From NCBI GenBank assembly GCA_029204225.1, contig CM055100.1:57982345-58046344 (forward strand): 64,000 nucleotides of DNA. The letters are read 5' to 3'. The position numbers and the translations under genes are program-made. Of this stretch, positions 11,321 through 23,800 are shown one piece after another. The first letter of the stretch is position 1. The number at the start of each line of letters is the position of its first letter. Origin of the DNA: Diphasiastrum complanatum (lineage: Eukaryota > Streptophyta > Lycopodiopsida > Lycopodiales > Lycopodiaceae). The notes under the pieces were generated by a model that had not been told where the DNA came from, ran no database searches, and saw only the letters and a program-made list of their open reading frames with translations.

Positions 11321-14300
11321 TATATATCATAGTGGCACGTGGTACCGCCATTATGGTACCGCGGTACCATAATGGTGGTACCGCGGTTATGGTGCCGCCC
11401 TCAGACCAGCGGTACCAGGGCGGCACCACAAAAATAATATTTTTTTTATTATTTAAAAAAATAAAAAAAACCCTTTTAACAGGCTAAAACTAAGATGTTA
11501 CTGTACAGGGGGACTGTACTGGGGGCACTGTGGGAGAGCGGACCCAATCGGAGTGCGGCATGTGGGGGAGCAATACATGGGGCAGGTACAGTAGCACATG
11601 GGCACTGTGGAGGAGCAGACCATGGACCCAATCGAAGTGCAGCATGTGGGGGAGCAATACATCCGGACAGGTACACCGTCACATGGGCACTGTGGAGGAG
11701 CAGACCATGGACCCAATCGCAGTGCAGCATGTGGGGGATCAGCACATGGGGCAGGTACAGTAGCACATGGGCACTGTGGAGGAGCAAACCATGGACCCAA
11801 TCGGAGTGCAGCATGTGGGGGAGCAAGACAGGTACACCGTCACATGGGCACAGTGGAGGAGCAGACCATGGACCCAATCGCAGTGCAGCATGTGGGGGAT
11901 CAGCACAAGGGGCAGGTACAGTAGCACATGGGATCATCAACAAAAGCAAATTGGGAAACAAGCTGTGGGGTCGAATAGGCACTCACGAGATAGTGAGAGA
12001 GCCAGTGAGAGGGGGGGAGAGGCATTGTGAGAAGCTGTGAGGGAGAGCCAGTGGGAGGCTGTGAGAGAGAGGCATTGTGAGAGGCTGTGTGACAGACCGA
12101 GTGAGAGGCTGTGAGAGGGGGGCTGTGAGAGAGCCAGTGAGAGCCATTGAGAGGCTGTGAGGGTCATTTCGAGCAACAGGGTGTCATGAGATGGCGGAGG
12201 GCGAAGCCAGGAGGAAGCTCGAGGAAGATGTCCGAAGGCACAACGAAAGGCATCGGAAGCAAGAGGCAGACATTGCAGAGATGCGAGAGACTCGGCAGAG
12301 ACACCCAGAGCTGCAGATCCCCGCCCCCGCTGTCGAGCTGGATTTGGATGAGCAGATCGGAATGAACTTCACACGACGGCAGCTCATCATGGTCAGGGAA
12401 AGGGCTGCCCGCCGTCGGGCTGACCAGGAGGCAACACGGGCTAACCGGGAGGCAGAGCGAGAGCGTCAGAACAATGCACCTGATGAGGGTGAGGAGTCAG
12501 TGGAGGATCCATAGGAATGTTTAGCATAGATGGGGTCTAGCCGTATGTGGCTGACTGTTGTTATGTAATGTTCATCAGTAGATGAGGCAGTATTTTGTGT
12601 CTAGCATGGTGTAAAGAACAGCCCCAGCCGTATGCGGCGGGAATACGTATTGTAATTTTGATACATCTGATGAATTAATGTACGGTGTGTTTTTTGTGCA
12701 ATGCGTGCCTTGTGTATTGCAATCTGATGTATGTGATTATGAAATGCTATCAGGGGGGTTGTATTTCTGTGTTCTGCATATGCTCTCAAACTCTGTAGTG
12801 AAAACTAATTGAAAACACGCACACACCATTTGAAGTAACTGCAAGTAGAACATCACAATTACAAATTGACAAATACACATTGTGCAGTGAATAGAATACG
12901 TCCAACACTAAATATAATATGAAAAATGGTCTGAATACAATGTTCGACCATCTGGCCGCCAAACATGGAACATGATATCAAACTGCTAAAAATAAAATGA
13001 CGGAGCTACAATCAATGCTCTGCCTCAAACTCAGATGAATGCTCCGGAGACAACTCAGGGCCCCGAGCTGACTCTCGCAACTGATATCTATGTCTGTCTG
13101 GTACTGGCATGGGCTGTGTATCCAAGGGGGAAGACTCGTCATCCTCATCCTCCCAATCTGCCTCTACATCAGCCCCCAAGCAAGCTAAACCAACAACACC
13201 TGCTGCAACTAGCTGTAATACTGCACCTCTACCAGCAACTGGAGTCCTACGAGGTCGTCCTCTCTTCCCTGGCAGTTTCTATGCCCTGCCTTTCTTGTTC
13301 GGTGCACCCTTGGGCCTTCTTGGCCTCTTGCGGACGAGGGGAGCCGTCAATGCCTCATCACCCCCATGCAGATCACCTGGCTGACTAGGCTGGGCCCAAG
13401 CTGCGGCCGGCTGGGATAGAGTAGCTAAAGATGGGTGTCCATGTGCAGCTGATAGTGGAGGATAGGTCCGAGGAGTGTGTGCCCGTGGGCCTGCTGCTGG
13501 TGGAGGAACTAGATGTGGAGGGGCCGTCCCTGTAGGAGGCAAGTACAACGGCGATAAGTACTGAAAGGGGCGCTGTGGTGGACGGTACTGGTACATCCTG
13601 GGTGCTGCCAAAGGAGGAGGATGTGCTGTGGGTGCTGCCAAAGGAGGAGCCGGTGTCGTGGGTGCTGCCAATGGAGGAGGATGTGCTGTGGGTGCTGCCA
13701 CTGGAGGAGCGTCTGTAGATGTGGGTGCTGCAAGAGAAGATCTGGGCACAGATGGTGGCCTGCCATGGAGACCTGCTGCTGCAAAAGTGGATGGCGATGA
13801 AGGGGCTGTAGGCCTCAACGGTATCGGTGGCACTGGAGGTGCCGTGCGGCGCACATACACCCTCTGAGGAACTGGAGGAACTGCAGGCACCTCGTGTAGC
13901 TGGTCTGGCTGAGACTCTGTGTAGGGCATGCTGGCTAGAGAGGATGGGGGTGCCCTGACGCTCGGCATCTGCTGGGCCTCTGAATCCAAGTCTGCAATCA
14001 AGTCGTCCAGCTGGGCATCCGAATACAAATGCTTTGGGCTCTGGGACTCATCATGAGCACCATCCTCTGGAACATCCCGTGCCTCATCCTGTGCACCATG
14101 CGGACCCTGCATGGCCTCCCAATCGGTACAATCAAAGTCATCTGGTGACTCCTCTGGTGTGCTGTCATAGAAATGCCTATGGCTCTGTGATGCACGCATC
14201 CAAGCTGCTGCGGAAGGTAAACCCAAATCACTCTGCCCCCAATCAAGAGCCTCCTCCATCATATCAACATAAGAAGGTATGCCACTGGCCCCCCCTGTGT

Positions 14301-17300
14301 GCCCTGCCCGTCTCTCGGTATAATCTGTGGCATGTGTCCCAGCTCTACCACGTGATGCACCTGTGACCCCTGCTCTAGGCGTGTGCCCAACACCTGTATC
14401 ATATGCCTCATCCCGCTCTGATCTGGCGAACACAACCCGAATGGGCTCATCCTCATCCTGATCATCCTCTGACACTAGATCATCTGCCTCGTACAATGGA
14501 GGCTCTTTGTGCTCAAGCCCAAGCTCTCTCTCTCTCTCTCTCATCTCGGCAAGCTCCCTCTCTCTCTCTGCCATCAACTGTGTGCCTAGGTCATCTGCAG
14601 GCATGGGATGGGTGCTGTCCGTAGGCAAGTCAACCTGGCGCTCCAAATCAGATATCTTCATCTGCAAGGTTTAAAATTGGCATGTCAGGGAAACAACTCT
14701 ATCAAGAAATGAAACCAACATACCAGGAGTCAACCAACATGCTATGAAAGGTTAGCTTATCACCTGCAATGAGCTCGTAATGGTCGGAAGTCTCCTAGCG
14801 AGACGTGCGTTGGTGCTACAAACACCAACCGCTCCAACTGACTCACTGACAACCGGTTTCTTCTCCTCGTGTGAATGAGTGCCCATGTGCTCCAATTATG
14901 CTCACACACGGAGGTAGCATAGTCCTGTGGTACGTGCATTGAAATACTTCAGCACATTGTCTTCAACGAAACACAACAATGAAAGATAAAATGAGATGCA
15001 TACCTGAGAAAGGACACGCAGTGCAAGACGCTGTATAGATGGGTATGTGCTACCGAACATGGTCCACCAGGTAATGGGTAGTTGCCTCCTCTCTGGATCC
15101 TGAGCAGCCGGGTGGCCGAATGTGCCCATGCCGAAACGAAATGCAGCGAGCTCCTCCATGAGCCTGATAGGATCCAAACCTATGTGTGGACCCACCCTGT
15201 GAATGTACTGAAGCCAATCGGCCTCGAGCTCCCTGTCTGCGATCTGTGTCGGAGAGAGGAAGAGGGGATGCAGCATGTGTGCAACGCTGTGGATACTCCT
15301 GTGGAAGTAGTTCCACCGTGTCTCCCAAATGAACTTCAGCTCTGTCATCCTGCAGGTGAGAGGCATGTGGTGTAGGGCATTACGACAAAACTTAACATTG
15401 ACAGAAAAACAAACTAGCAATTACTAAAAAAGATAAAGGCCAATTACATTACTATACCGCTTACCTCTCTGGCTGCAAGATGGGCAGCTGCAAAAACTGT
15501 CCAATCCGGTCCATGAGCTCATATACCAGTCCAAGTGTCGACCCCTCGCTGTCAGCCATGCGGAGCACAATGTAAAGTGGTCGAAGCAGTCCTGACAATG
15601 TCTGTGCATCCCTCCAGAACTGGTCTCCCCTCATCGTGGAAGAAAAGTGCTCCCCATCCTCAGTGCGCGGAAATGTACTGGCACACCAAAGATCACTGGA
15701 AACCATCTGTAGAAGCTGCGCCCTGCACCTGATCAGACGGTCGATGACCACCAAGTCGAATGCAAAGCGTGTGGGGGCTGGCTTACGGAGGTCTAGATGG
15801 CTGAACACCCGGAACATGGCAAGAACACGCCTCTTCCTGGTGACAAAAGTCACCAGGAAGAGGGCCTCACGGACGATGGCTCTAACCCAGGGAAGTGCAC
15901 CTATGTCCCCCATCAGAAGGTCTATGCCGTGCGCGGCACAGGGGATATGAACAATGTGAGGCAACTCGGCCTCTACCAGTACACACATCTGAATGCAGTT
16001 CGTGGCATTGTCCGTCACCACTGTGACGACATGCTGTGGGCCTATGGACAGGATGGAAGACCTGATGACATCAAACATGAACTCTGCAGATATGACTCTC
16101 CCCCCCCTGCTGCAATCCACTGCCCTCAAAAACTGTGTGCCCATGCAGCTGGAGACCAGTATGTTGAGGATCGGATCGGCCTCCTCCTGACATCAGTCCA
16201 GCCATCGGACATGATGCTGCAATCGTAAGTGGCCCAGTGGCGACGTAGGGGCTCCATCTCTCTAGACAGTGACTCGACCCTATCCCTCAGCATGTGTGTG
16301 CGGACAACCTCTGAACTAGGGACTCTCCAGCTAGGGCTGACAGACTGTGCAAGGTGGAAGGCCCTTCTGAAGGGCTCGGAGTCGGTGATGGCAAATGGAA
16401 GGTTCAGCTCATAAATCAGGCTGGCCACGGCCTGTGTGGCCTCTCTATCCATGTGCGGCTGATGCGCGCCGCGAATGCTCTACTGCCTAAGAACTCTCCC
16501 AGCTGGCGACGGGTAGCGGACCTCCAGCACGGTGCACCAAACGTGACGGGAATGGATGATGACGCGACAGGCTGGGCACTAGTGGATGCATCAGCTGTAG
16601 ACGTGGAATGGGGAGAGTGGGATGCACTGGCCGGGATGGGTGCATCAGCGTAAGTGGGGTACACTGGTGGAGGGTGGACATCTGGCATGGGATACGAAAA
16701 TGTAGGGAGGTCATCCGGATGTGAAGGGAGGGAGGAAGGGATCTCCTCAACATCCTGGAAGGCCTCGTCACTGGCATCCGGGGCTTGCTCCTGCTCGGGA
16801 GGCGGAGAGTCCATGAGAAAGTCGTAAACTGGGGGAGTGCAAGCAACAGTAGGTGGTGGTGGAACCACAGTGGCAACTGGCGGACGCGGTGGGACAGGAT
16901 CCACCGGAATGGGTGCAGATGGGGGTGCGTGAGGCGGAACTGTCTGAGAGGGACGAGGGGCAAAGGGACTGGACGAGGATGCACTCCCTCTCCTCGTGCG
17001 TGCCAGCCAAGCAGGCAGCAACTCGGGGTCAACCACGTAAGGAGCGGTGCAAAACCGAAGAACACCCTCCGAAATGGTGTTCTCCCCCGCCACAAGTCGT
17101 GGCCCGTAGGTATCCAAAAGTCGCTGCCTGACGGGAACGGACATGTTGGCACAGGGGGCAGCATTCAGTGTGTCACCATCTCTCGCGCGTGCGCCGAGTA
17201 GGTGACCTTTAAGGCGAGTGAGGGTGGCAACGAACTCGGTCAGGCAATATCGACAGCGCACTATCCTTGCACCGGACTTGTTAGACTTGTCGGGAACCCG

Positions 17301-17792
17301 CTTGACAATGTCCACCTCGTCCCACAGATCGGCAAGGTTGGAATGCACCATCTCTGTAGAAAGGACTGCAGAAAGAAGGCAGAGATCTCTGTGGGTGCGA
17401 TAGGAGTCGGAAGGCTTGAAAAAACCACAATAAAGGCCGAAATAGCAATAGCAGGGGAGGACGCGATCAGTGCAATGCGAAGACAGTCGGGAGGGTGCGA
17501 CAGTAGGGCGATGGGCATACAACAGAGAGGGCGCGGACAGCAGGGAGGGCGTGGACAGTAGGGCGACGGGCAGGGAGAGAGATGAAGCGAGGGGGGGGGT
17601 TAGGTTAAAAAAGAAAATATTAGTATATTAAATATTAAAAAATATTATATATTAAAGAATATAATATATTAAAAAATATTATATATTAAAAAATAATATA
17701 TATTGTGGTACTGCAGATCAGTATGGATCCGCGGTACCACACTGGATCCGAGGTACAGGGATCCGCGGATCCTGGTACCGCTGGATCTATGA

Positions 17793-17837
<45 letters not shown>

Positions 17838-20800
17838 AAAACTATTCTAGAGAGAGAATGTGTGAGGTGCCGTAAAAATGTCACGCTTTTGCAGGCAAAA
17901 ATGTCACACTTTGCCGGCAAAAAATGTCACCCATTTGCAAAAGGAAAAGCTAAATAGGTTTTAAAAAAATGGTAAAAAAAACAAAGCCTCCAAAAATATA
18001 TAAACACTTTTTGTGGGTAAGTGCCCATTGACCGTCATCGACGGGCACAACCAACTAGTATATATATATGTATATATATCATAGTTGCACGACCATTCCA
18101 GAAGCGCGGTCAGAAACGCGTCTGAACCACGTTTCTGGTTTGGGCCAGCGATTCTCAGAAACGTTTTTTTTTCTGGTGGGCAATACGGGTATCAGATTAA
18201 AGCTCTAATCAAGGGCAGTACATTTATGTAGGTTGTAGAATGTTTCGGTTACAATATAGTCCAATTTAGGTGCATCAATCCCTGTTTGAGTCCACGTAAC
18301 TCTTTTTTTTTAACAATTCTGTGCCCAGAATTGTGATTCTAAGAATCGCGTTTCTGGGAACGTTTTTTCCTAGCATCACGATTCTGGGCAACCATGATAT
18401 ATATTTTTAAGTTTTAGAAAAAAAAAACAAGCATTCCGGAACAAACCCCCCGGAACACATTCCGCAGCATATGTCGACATACATACAATAGGACATTCAT
18501 TCATAGGACAATACGAGCACTATTTCACAGCAGCATTGGCCTTGGAAGTTGGGTCGATCTTCACACTTCTATTCCAAGAGCAGGATCAAGTGAGAAAGTA
18601 TCTGGATTCTGTACAGCTCTTCACTTCCAGCCACAAAACGGCTACCTCATATCTCAGGAGTCAATGTTCTATTGTAGACTCCTACCGGTATGGAGGCTTC
18701 TCCTACCAGCAGCTCTTGAATTGTATGAAGCGGCACCAGAAGGTAATACAGTCAATCTTATGCACAATATATTGTGCCAGGAGTAGAAAGTACAAATCCT
18801 CGTCTTCCATCTCTTTTTGTCTTTCCATTTTTTAGCTAGGGACTAGTATGAGCATGCTGGATAGTCTGAAATGATGGCTTTCAGGGAGATGACAGATTCA
18901 CGTATTGACAGTCATAGTGGTTGCAACACAAGCTACAGCAGCAGGAAGCTCAACTTTTTTGCTACAGATGAAGAGAGAAAAAGAAATTTTGGCTTAAAGA
19001 GTCCTTGGAAGAAAATATCAGTTAAGATTGGCTAATAAGAGAAGGAAACCAAGGCATCAACACTCAGCTCTAATAGAACTCACCAATGTATGCTTCTTGG
19101 GCTCAAATAAGGTACAATCTACAAAAAAGTAGGGGAAAGGACGACCTACTTCACTCGAATCGTACCCAACACTGAGGCTAAAATATACTACGCATACTTG
19201 AATATTTTGTCGCTCAATTTTATTGGAATTTTTTATGGTGGTTCATATAGGTAGAGCCATAACAACACCCCTTGAATTACATACTGCTAATATTGTGCAC
19301 CATTTGACAAAAGACTCGACTTAGGGGAGAAAGATGATATTCCTATTAGAGTAAGCTCACTAGCTAAGTAGCCAATAAGTTGTCAATAGAGCAGCATTTT
19401 TAAGCAATTATCAAACAAATTTCAAAGAATACAGGTCACTCACTTTCGTAAAGGATTGTGTGTGTTGGCAAATAATACACCTCGAGCAGCTATAGAGCTT
19501 GCTATTGCTTCAGCAAGTTGTGATGGATCAGTATCGTTAGTATTGTGTAAGTATTCTAAGCTTCTTAGGTGCCATTTCCGCTTGGTTCCTGTCGCATCCG
19601 CATCACTTAAATATGATGCAACCTCTGCAACGCTATCAATAGCCTCTTCATCTACAAACTGTAGAACTGCACAAAGCAAAATTAGTCCACTGCGAGTTTT
19701 CATATGTAATAACATACTGCAAGAAAAGAAAGTACACAGTAAGTTTTTATCTGCTGTGAATCGTGATAAGCAGGCAAAAAATTGATTACGCTTAAGCAGA
19801 CAAAGTTACTTGCTCAGGCTGACACACAAATTCACTTCATACAAACAACATGACTAAAACCAGTAATCCAGGCAAATCCAAATTCATCAGCTTGCAAAAA
19901 CAGAATAAACACCATACCGTTCAGTGTTCCTTCATTACTTCAATCCACCAATTTTGATACGCTATTGTTCCAGCAGTATTATACTTCATTCTCTTTCAAA
20001 GCATTCATTAAGGATAAGCTACTCCAATGACAAATTTCATTTGGTACAAGTTCAGACTGTCTTAATGATATTTATTATGATAGATCATCATCACAGTTGG
20101 CCCATCATTCTCAAGCACTATTATTGGTTAAGGTGTGTAGCTTATTCATCTATGTGCATTGTGCTTCAGCAGCTATCCTGTCAGCAGTATACTGATGTGT
20201 CTTCCCAGCATATAGTTCATATTACTTTGGTATTCGTTGTTACATTTGTATACATATATGAGGTTGGTTTGGGATACTTCACAGTACAATCCTATACATT
20301 TCTACATTCAAGTTAGCTAGATGTGATTCCCATTTTTCCACGAACTACTGTGGTATATACATTTTTGGCAACGTCTAAATTACATAAAGTGAACATAGAA
20401 TCAATGATATAAGATTCCTACTTTTTCCTGGCACCCTTTATATATACATTTTAATGACATTTTTTACTATATGCAGTTTTCAGCGTTTTCTGTTTTTCCA
20501 GCATCAACATTTTCTTTATACTGGCAAGGAGGATCGTGTCTTTATCAGGACAACACAGATATATAGGCCAGGGTCATCTATATGGATCAAAGGTTCATGT
20601 TGTTATCGTTTGCTATTGCACCATACGTTGGGTTCCACATTTAGAAAAGAGATGAGTTGCATGGTCATTATTGGGCCTCCAACTTGATTTTGTCACTGTA
20701 TGACCCCAGAAAGTTTGGACAGGGATGTAAGCCTTATTATTCATAGGTAATGAACTGGAGACTAGTTGCTTATTCATGGAGTTTAGCAGGGATGTAAGCC

Positions 20801-23800
20801 TCAGTATTCATAGGTAATGAACTGGAGACTAGTTGCTTATTCATGGAGTTTAGCATACTTTCAGCATAGCTTCAATTTACGGTTCAGTATTATTTTTTGA
20901 TACTCTTATGACGATTGTGATTCAGTTAGCATTCTTCAAATTGTCTTTACATTATAGTATTCTCCCTATTTGCATTCTTTTGGGATGTGTAACTTGTCAC
21001 TAAATTTGCAGCCTTTATCATTGAATCATTTTTGTTTGATCTCTCAGCATCAATAGGTGAACTATAACCATCTGCCAGTAAATTGATGCACACATCTAGC
21101 ATTGTGACAAAATGTGTCACAATGCCCATACAAGGTTCTTCTCAGATTCGGCATTGCTAGTAAATGTCTACACAAAGTGTTTGTGGGACTTAACAAAACA
21201 CATGCATGCTAAATTGCATGTAATCACTAACAACAGTAACATCTTCATAAGCAGCCATTTCTTGGTATACTGTGTAATTCTGTTCGTTTTTAGCTTTTGA
21301 TTGCACAAAAAACAATCAAGCTTATCAACTTTTTTTTAAAAGTGCTTAAGGCACTACAATTGCAAATAGTCCACAAAGCTTTGCTACTTACTCTTCGCTC
21401 AACATGATAATGCAAAGACCTAGATTATCATGAAGCAGAGACTAAGAGATTCCTGTAATGAAACTGAGAAAGGATAACTTACCATTTTCATGCAAAAAGG
21501 CCATTACAGAATCAGCTTCAAGTTGTGCTTGAGAAAGAATTGCTTCTGGTTCCGCCATGTTCAAAGGAGGCCTTTTATGTTTTTCCAAGAGCTTTTGGTT
21601 GCAAAAAGAGCCTTCAACAAATGAAACGTAATCACATGAGAGCTTAATCATGCTCTAGATTAAGGCTTGACATATATTAAATGATCATTTAAAAAAGATC
21701 GCTACCTATCTTTGCCATATTTGGTGGAGGGGAGGTTGTCAATGATCTGATAAGCACTATAAATCATTCATCATAAGCAATCACCATAAGGAGGAGGAAG
21801 AACACACAATCACTGTATCATACTTAATAACAAAGAGTACAATAAACCCTGAATATAGAGAGAGAGAAACTAGTAGTTGACTATAGACTAGCCTACAGCT
21901 ACTTACAGCTGGTAATAGCTGTCAACAATAAATCGTAAACAGTAATAAGTTTATCATTGGTTTCTAACACTCTCCCTCAATGATAAAATAACATTCTACT
22001 ATTCCTAATAAAGTACGAAACTATTCATGACTTAGTAAGAATATCTGCCACTTGATCTTCAGATTTACAAAAAACAAGGTCAATGGCTCCATCAAGAATT
22101 TTCTCTCGAACAAAGTGATAATGTATTTCGATGTGCTTAGTCCGAGCATGTAGAACTGGATTTTTGGCAAGGTAGATGCAGCTTTGGTTGTCGCAAGAGA
22201 TAGTAGTCGCATCCACCTGTGGTTGATCTAAATCAACAAGCAATCTTCGTAACCATACTGCTTCTTGTGTAGCATTGCTGAGTGCACGATATTCAGCTTC
22301 CGTCGAAGATAAGGCTACTGTAGGTTGCTTTCTGCTGCTCCATGAAACTGCAGCTGTACCATAACTGAATGTATAACCACTGGTAGATCGTCTGTCATCA
22401 ACATTACCTGCCCAATCGGCATCTGTGTAACCTACCAACATTGGTGCTTCAGGCTGATCATACTTCAAACCAAAATTCAATGTCCCTCGAATGTACCTGA
22501 GAATACGTCTAGCAGACTTCCAGTGTGCTTGACTAGGATCTTGCATAAATTGACTAACAACACCAACAGCATAAGAAATATCAGGTCGTGTGTGTGTCAA
22601 ATAGATCAAACTACCCACCAGCTGTTTGTACAAGTAAGCATCCACTTTCTCATATTCATCATATGCAGTAAGCTTCATGTTCAATCATCGGTGTGCTCAA
22701 AGGCTTACAATCCTGCATATTGAACTTATAAAGCAAATCTCATGCATATTTGCTTTGTGTAAGAAAGACAACGTCTTCCTTTTGCCATACTTCAATGCCA
22801 AGACAATAGTGCATCAATCCTAGATCGCTCATGTCAAAAGCATTCGAAAGATCTGATTTGATTTCATCAATTAAGCTCTCATTACTACTTGTAATAATCA
22901 AATCATCCACGTACAAAACAATGAACACTATATCTGAATCTTGCCTCAGAATGTAAAGATTTGGATCAGCATAACTCTTTACCATTCCCCTTTGCTTGAA
23001 GTGTTCATCAATGCAAGAGTACCACGCTCGTGGTGCTTGCTTCAATCCACAGATAGCTTTGTTGAGCTTGCAAACAAGATGTTCTCTCCTTGGCTCAACA
23101 AATCCTTGAAGTTGTACTAAATACACCTCTTCATCCAGCACTCCGTTAAGAAAGGCAAATTTAACGTCCATTTGCTGGATCTTCCAACCATAGAAAGCAT
23201 AAATAGCAATGATAGAACGTATAGTTACCATCTTAGCTACGGGTGCAAAGGTTTCCTCAAAATCAATACCTTCCAACTGCTCAAATCCTCTTGCAACCAA
23301 CTGTGCTTTGTACTTGTTGAGTTGCCCATCCGTTCCATATTTGATCTTATAAATCCATTTGCCATCAGGTAGCTCAACCAAGTTCCACGTCCTATTTTTC
23401 GATATAGCCTCCATTTATGTTTCCATAGTTGCACGCCACTCCTTGTGCTCCTTAGCTTCATGAAAGGTTTTTGGTTCTTGAGCCTTGGGCACGGAACCCA
23501 TTAGGGCTAGATTCATCTCTAACCTTGCAGAAGGTTTCCCATTTCTGCGTGACCTTCTAAGCTCTCCTTGTTTGCTAGATTCGGGAGTATCTCCCTTCTT
23601 AGCCTCAACTGTAATTGATAAATACCACTTAGGTACTCTCTTAGTAATTTCAGCATCGAACTTGTCTTTTTCCATTGGATTTTTTACATCAAGATCCACT
23701 TCTTTCTTGACCTGTACTTTCCCTCCCTCATCAAAAGGTTCAGTGATTACTTCAGATTGTTCACCTTGACCCATCTCGTCAAATGTAGCATCCCTAGAAA

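Larger units (their letters stand above)
11328..17791 (-). mobile_element. hAT transposon hAT-1, 6.5 kb, defective
   Basis: Imperfect terminal inverted repeats start CATAG at 11328 and end CTATG at 17791. The flanking 8-mers are ATATATAT and ATCTATAT, consistent with an hAT 8-bp duplication in a TA repeat. Both ends carry arrays of GGTACCGCGG and GGATCCGCGG palindromes. Inside are a minisatellite (11541-11935), a plus-strand ORF (12191-12514) and a minus-strand transposase gene (13279-17352). Frameshifts in the transposase make it non-autonomous now. Confidence 0.75.
7731..19443 (-). other. RAD17 intron 12 (11.7 kb), host for copia-D, hAT-1 and a hAT MITE
   Basis: The intron runs from GTGAGT after exon 12 to GCAACAG before exon 13. 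It holds copia-D (8243-10742), hAT-1 (11328-17791), a 317-bp MITE (18080-18396) and microsatellites. The stretches 10750-11225 and 18800-19440 show no recognisable feature. Confidence 0.8.

Noticed and set aside
11476-12040. ORFs up to 181 codons on both strands (repeated [11 protein letters not shown])
   Set aside because: All frames are open because the minisatellite unit lacks stops. The products are simple repeat translations.
15797-17561. Plus-strand ORFs of 65-143 codons opposite the hAT-1 transposase
   Set aside because: They are antisense shadows of GC-rich minus-strand transposase exons that carry recognisable motifs.
18507-18740. Orphan ORF considered as a missing RAD17 exon
   Set aside because: It is on the plus strand, and exons 12 and 13 already join in frame without it.
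19924-20316. A 130-codon plus-strand ORF in RAD17 intron 11
   Set aside because: It is AT-rich and Ile/Tyr/Ser-rich with no motif or splice support, as expected by chance in AT-rich DNA.
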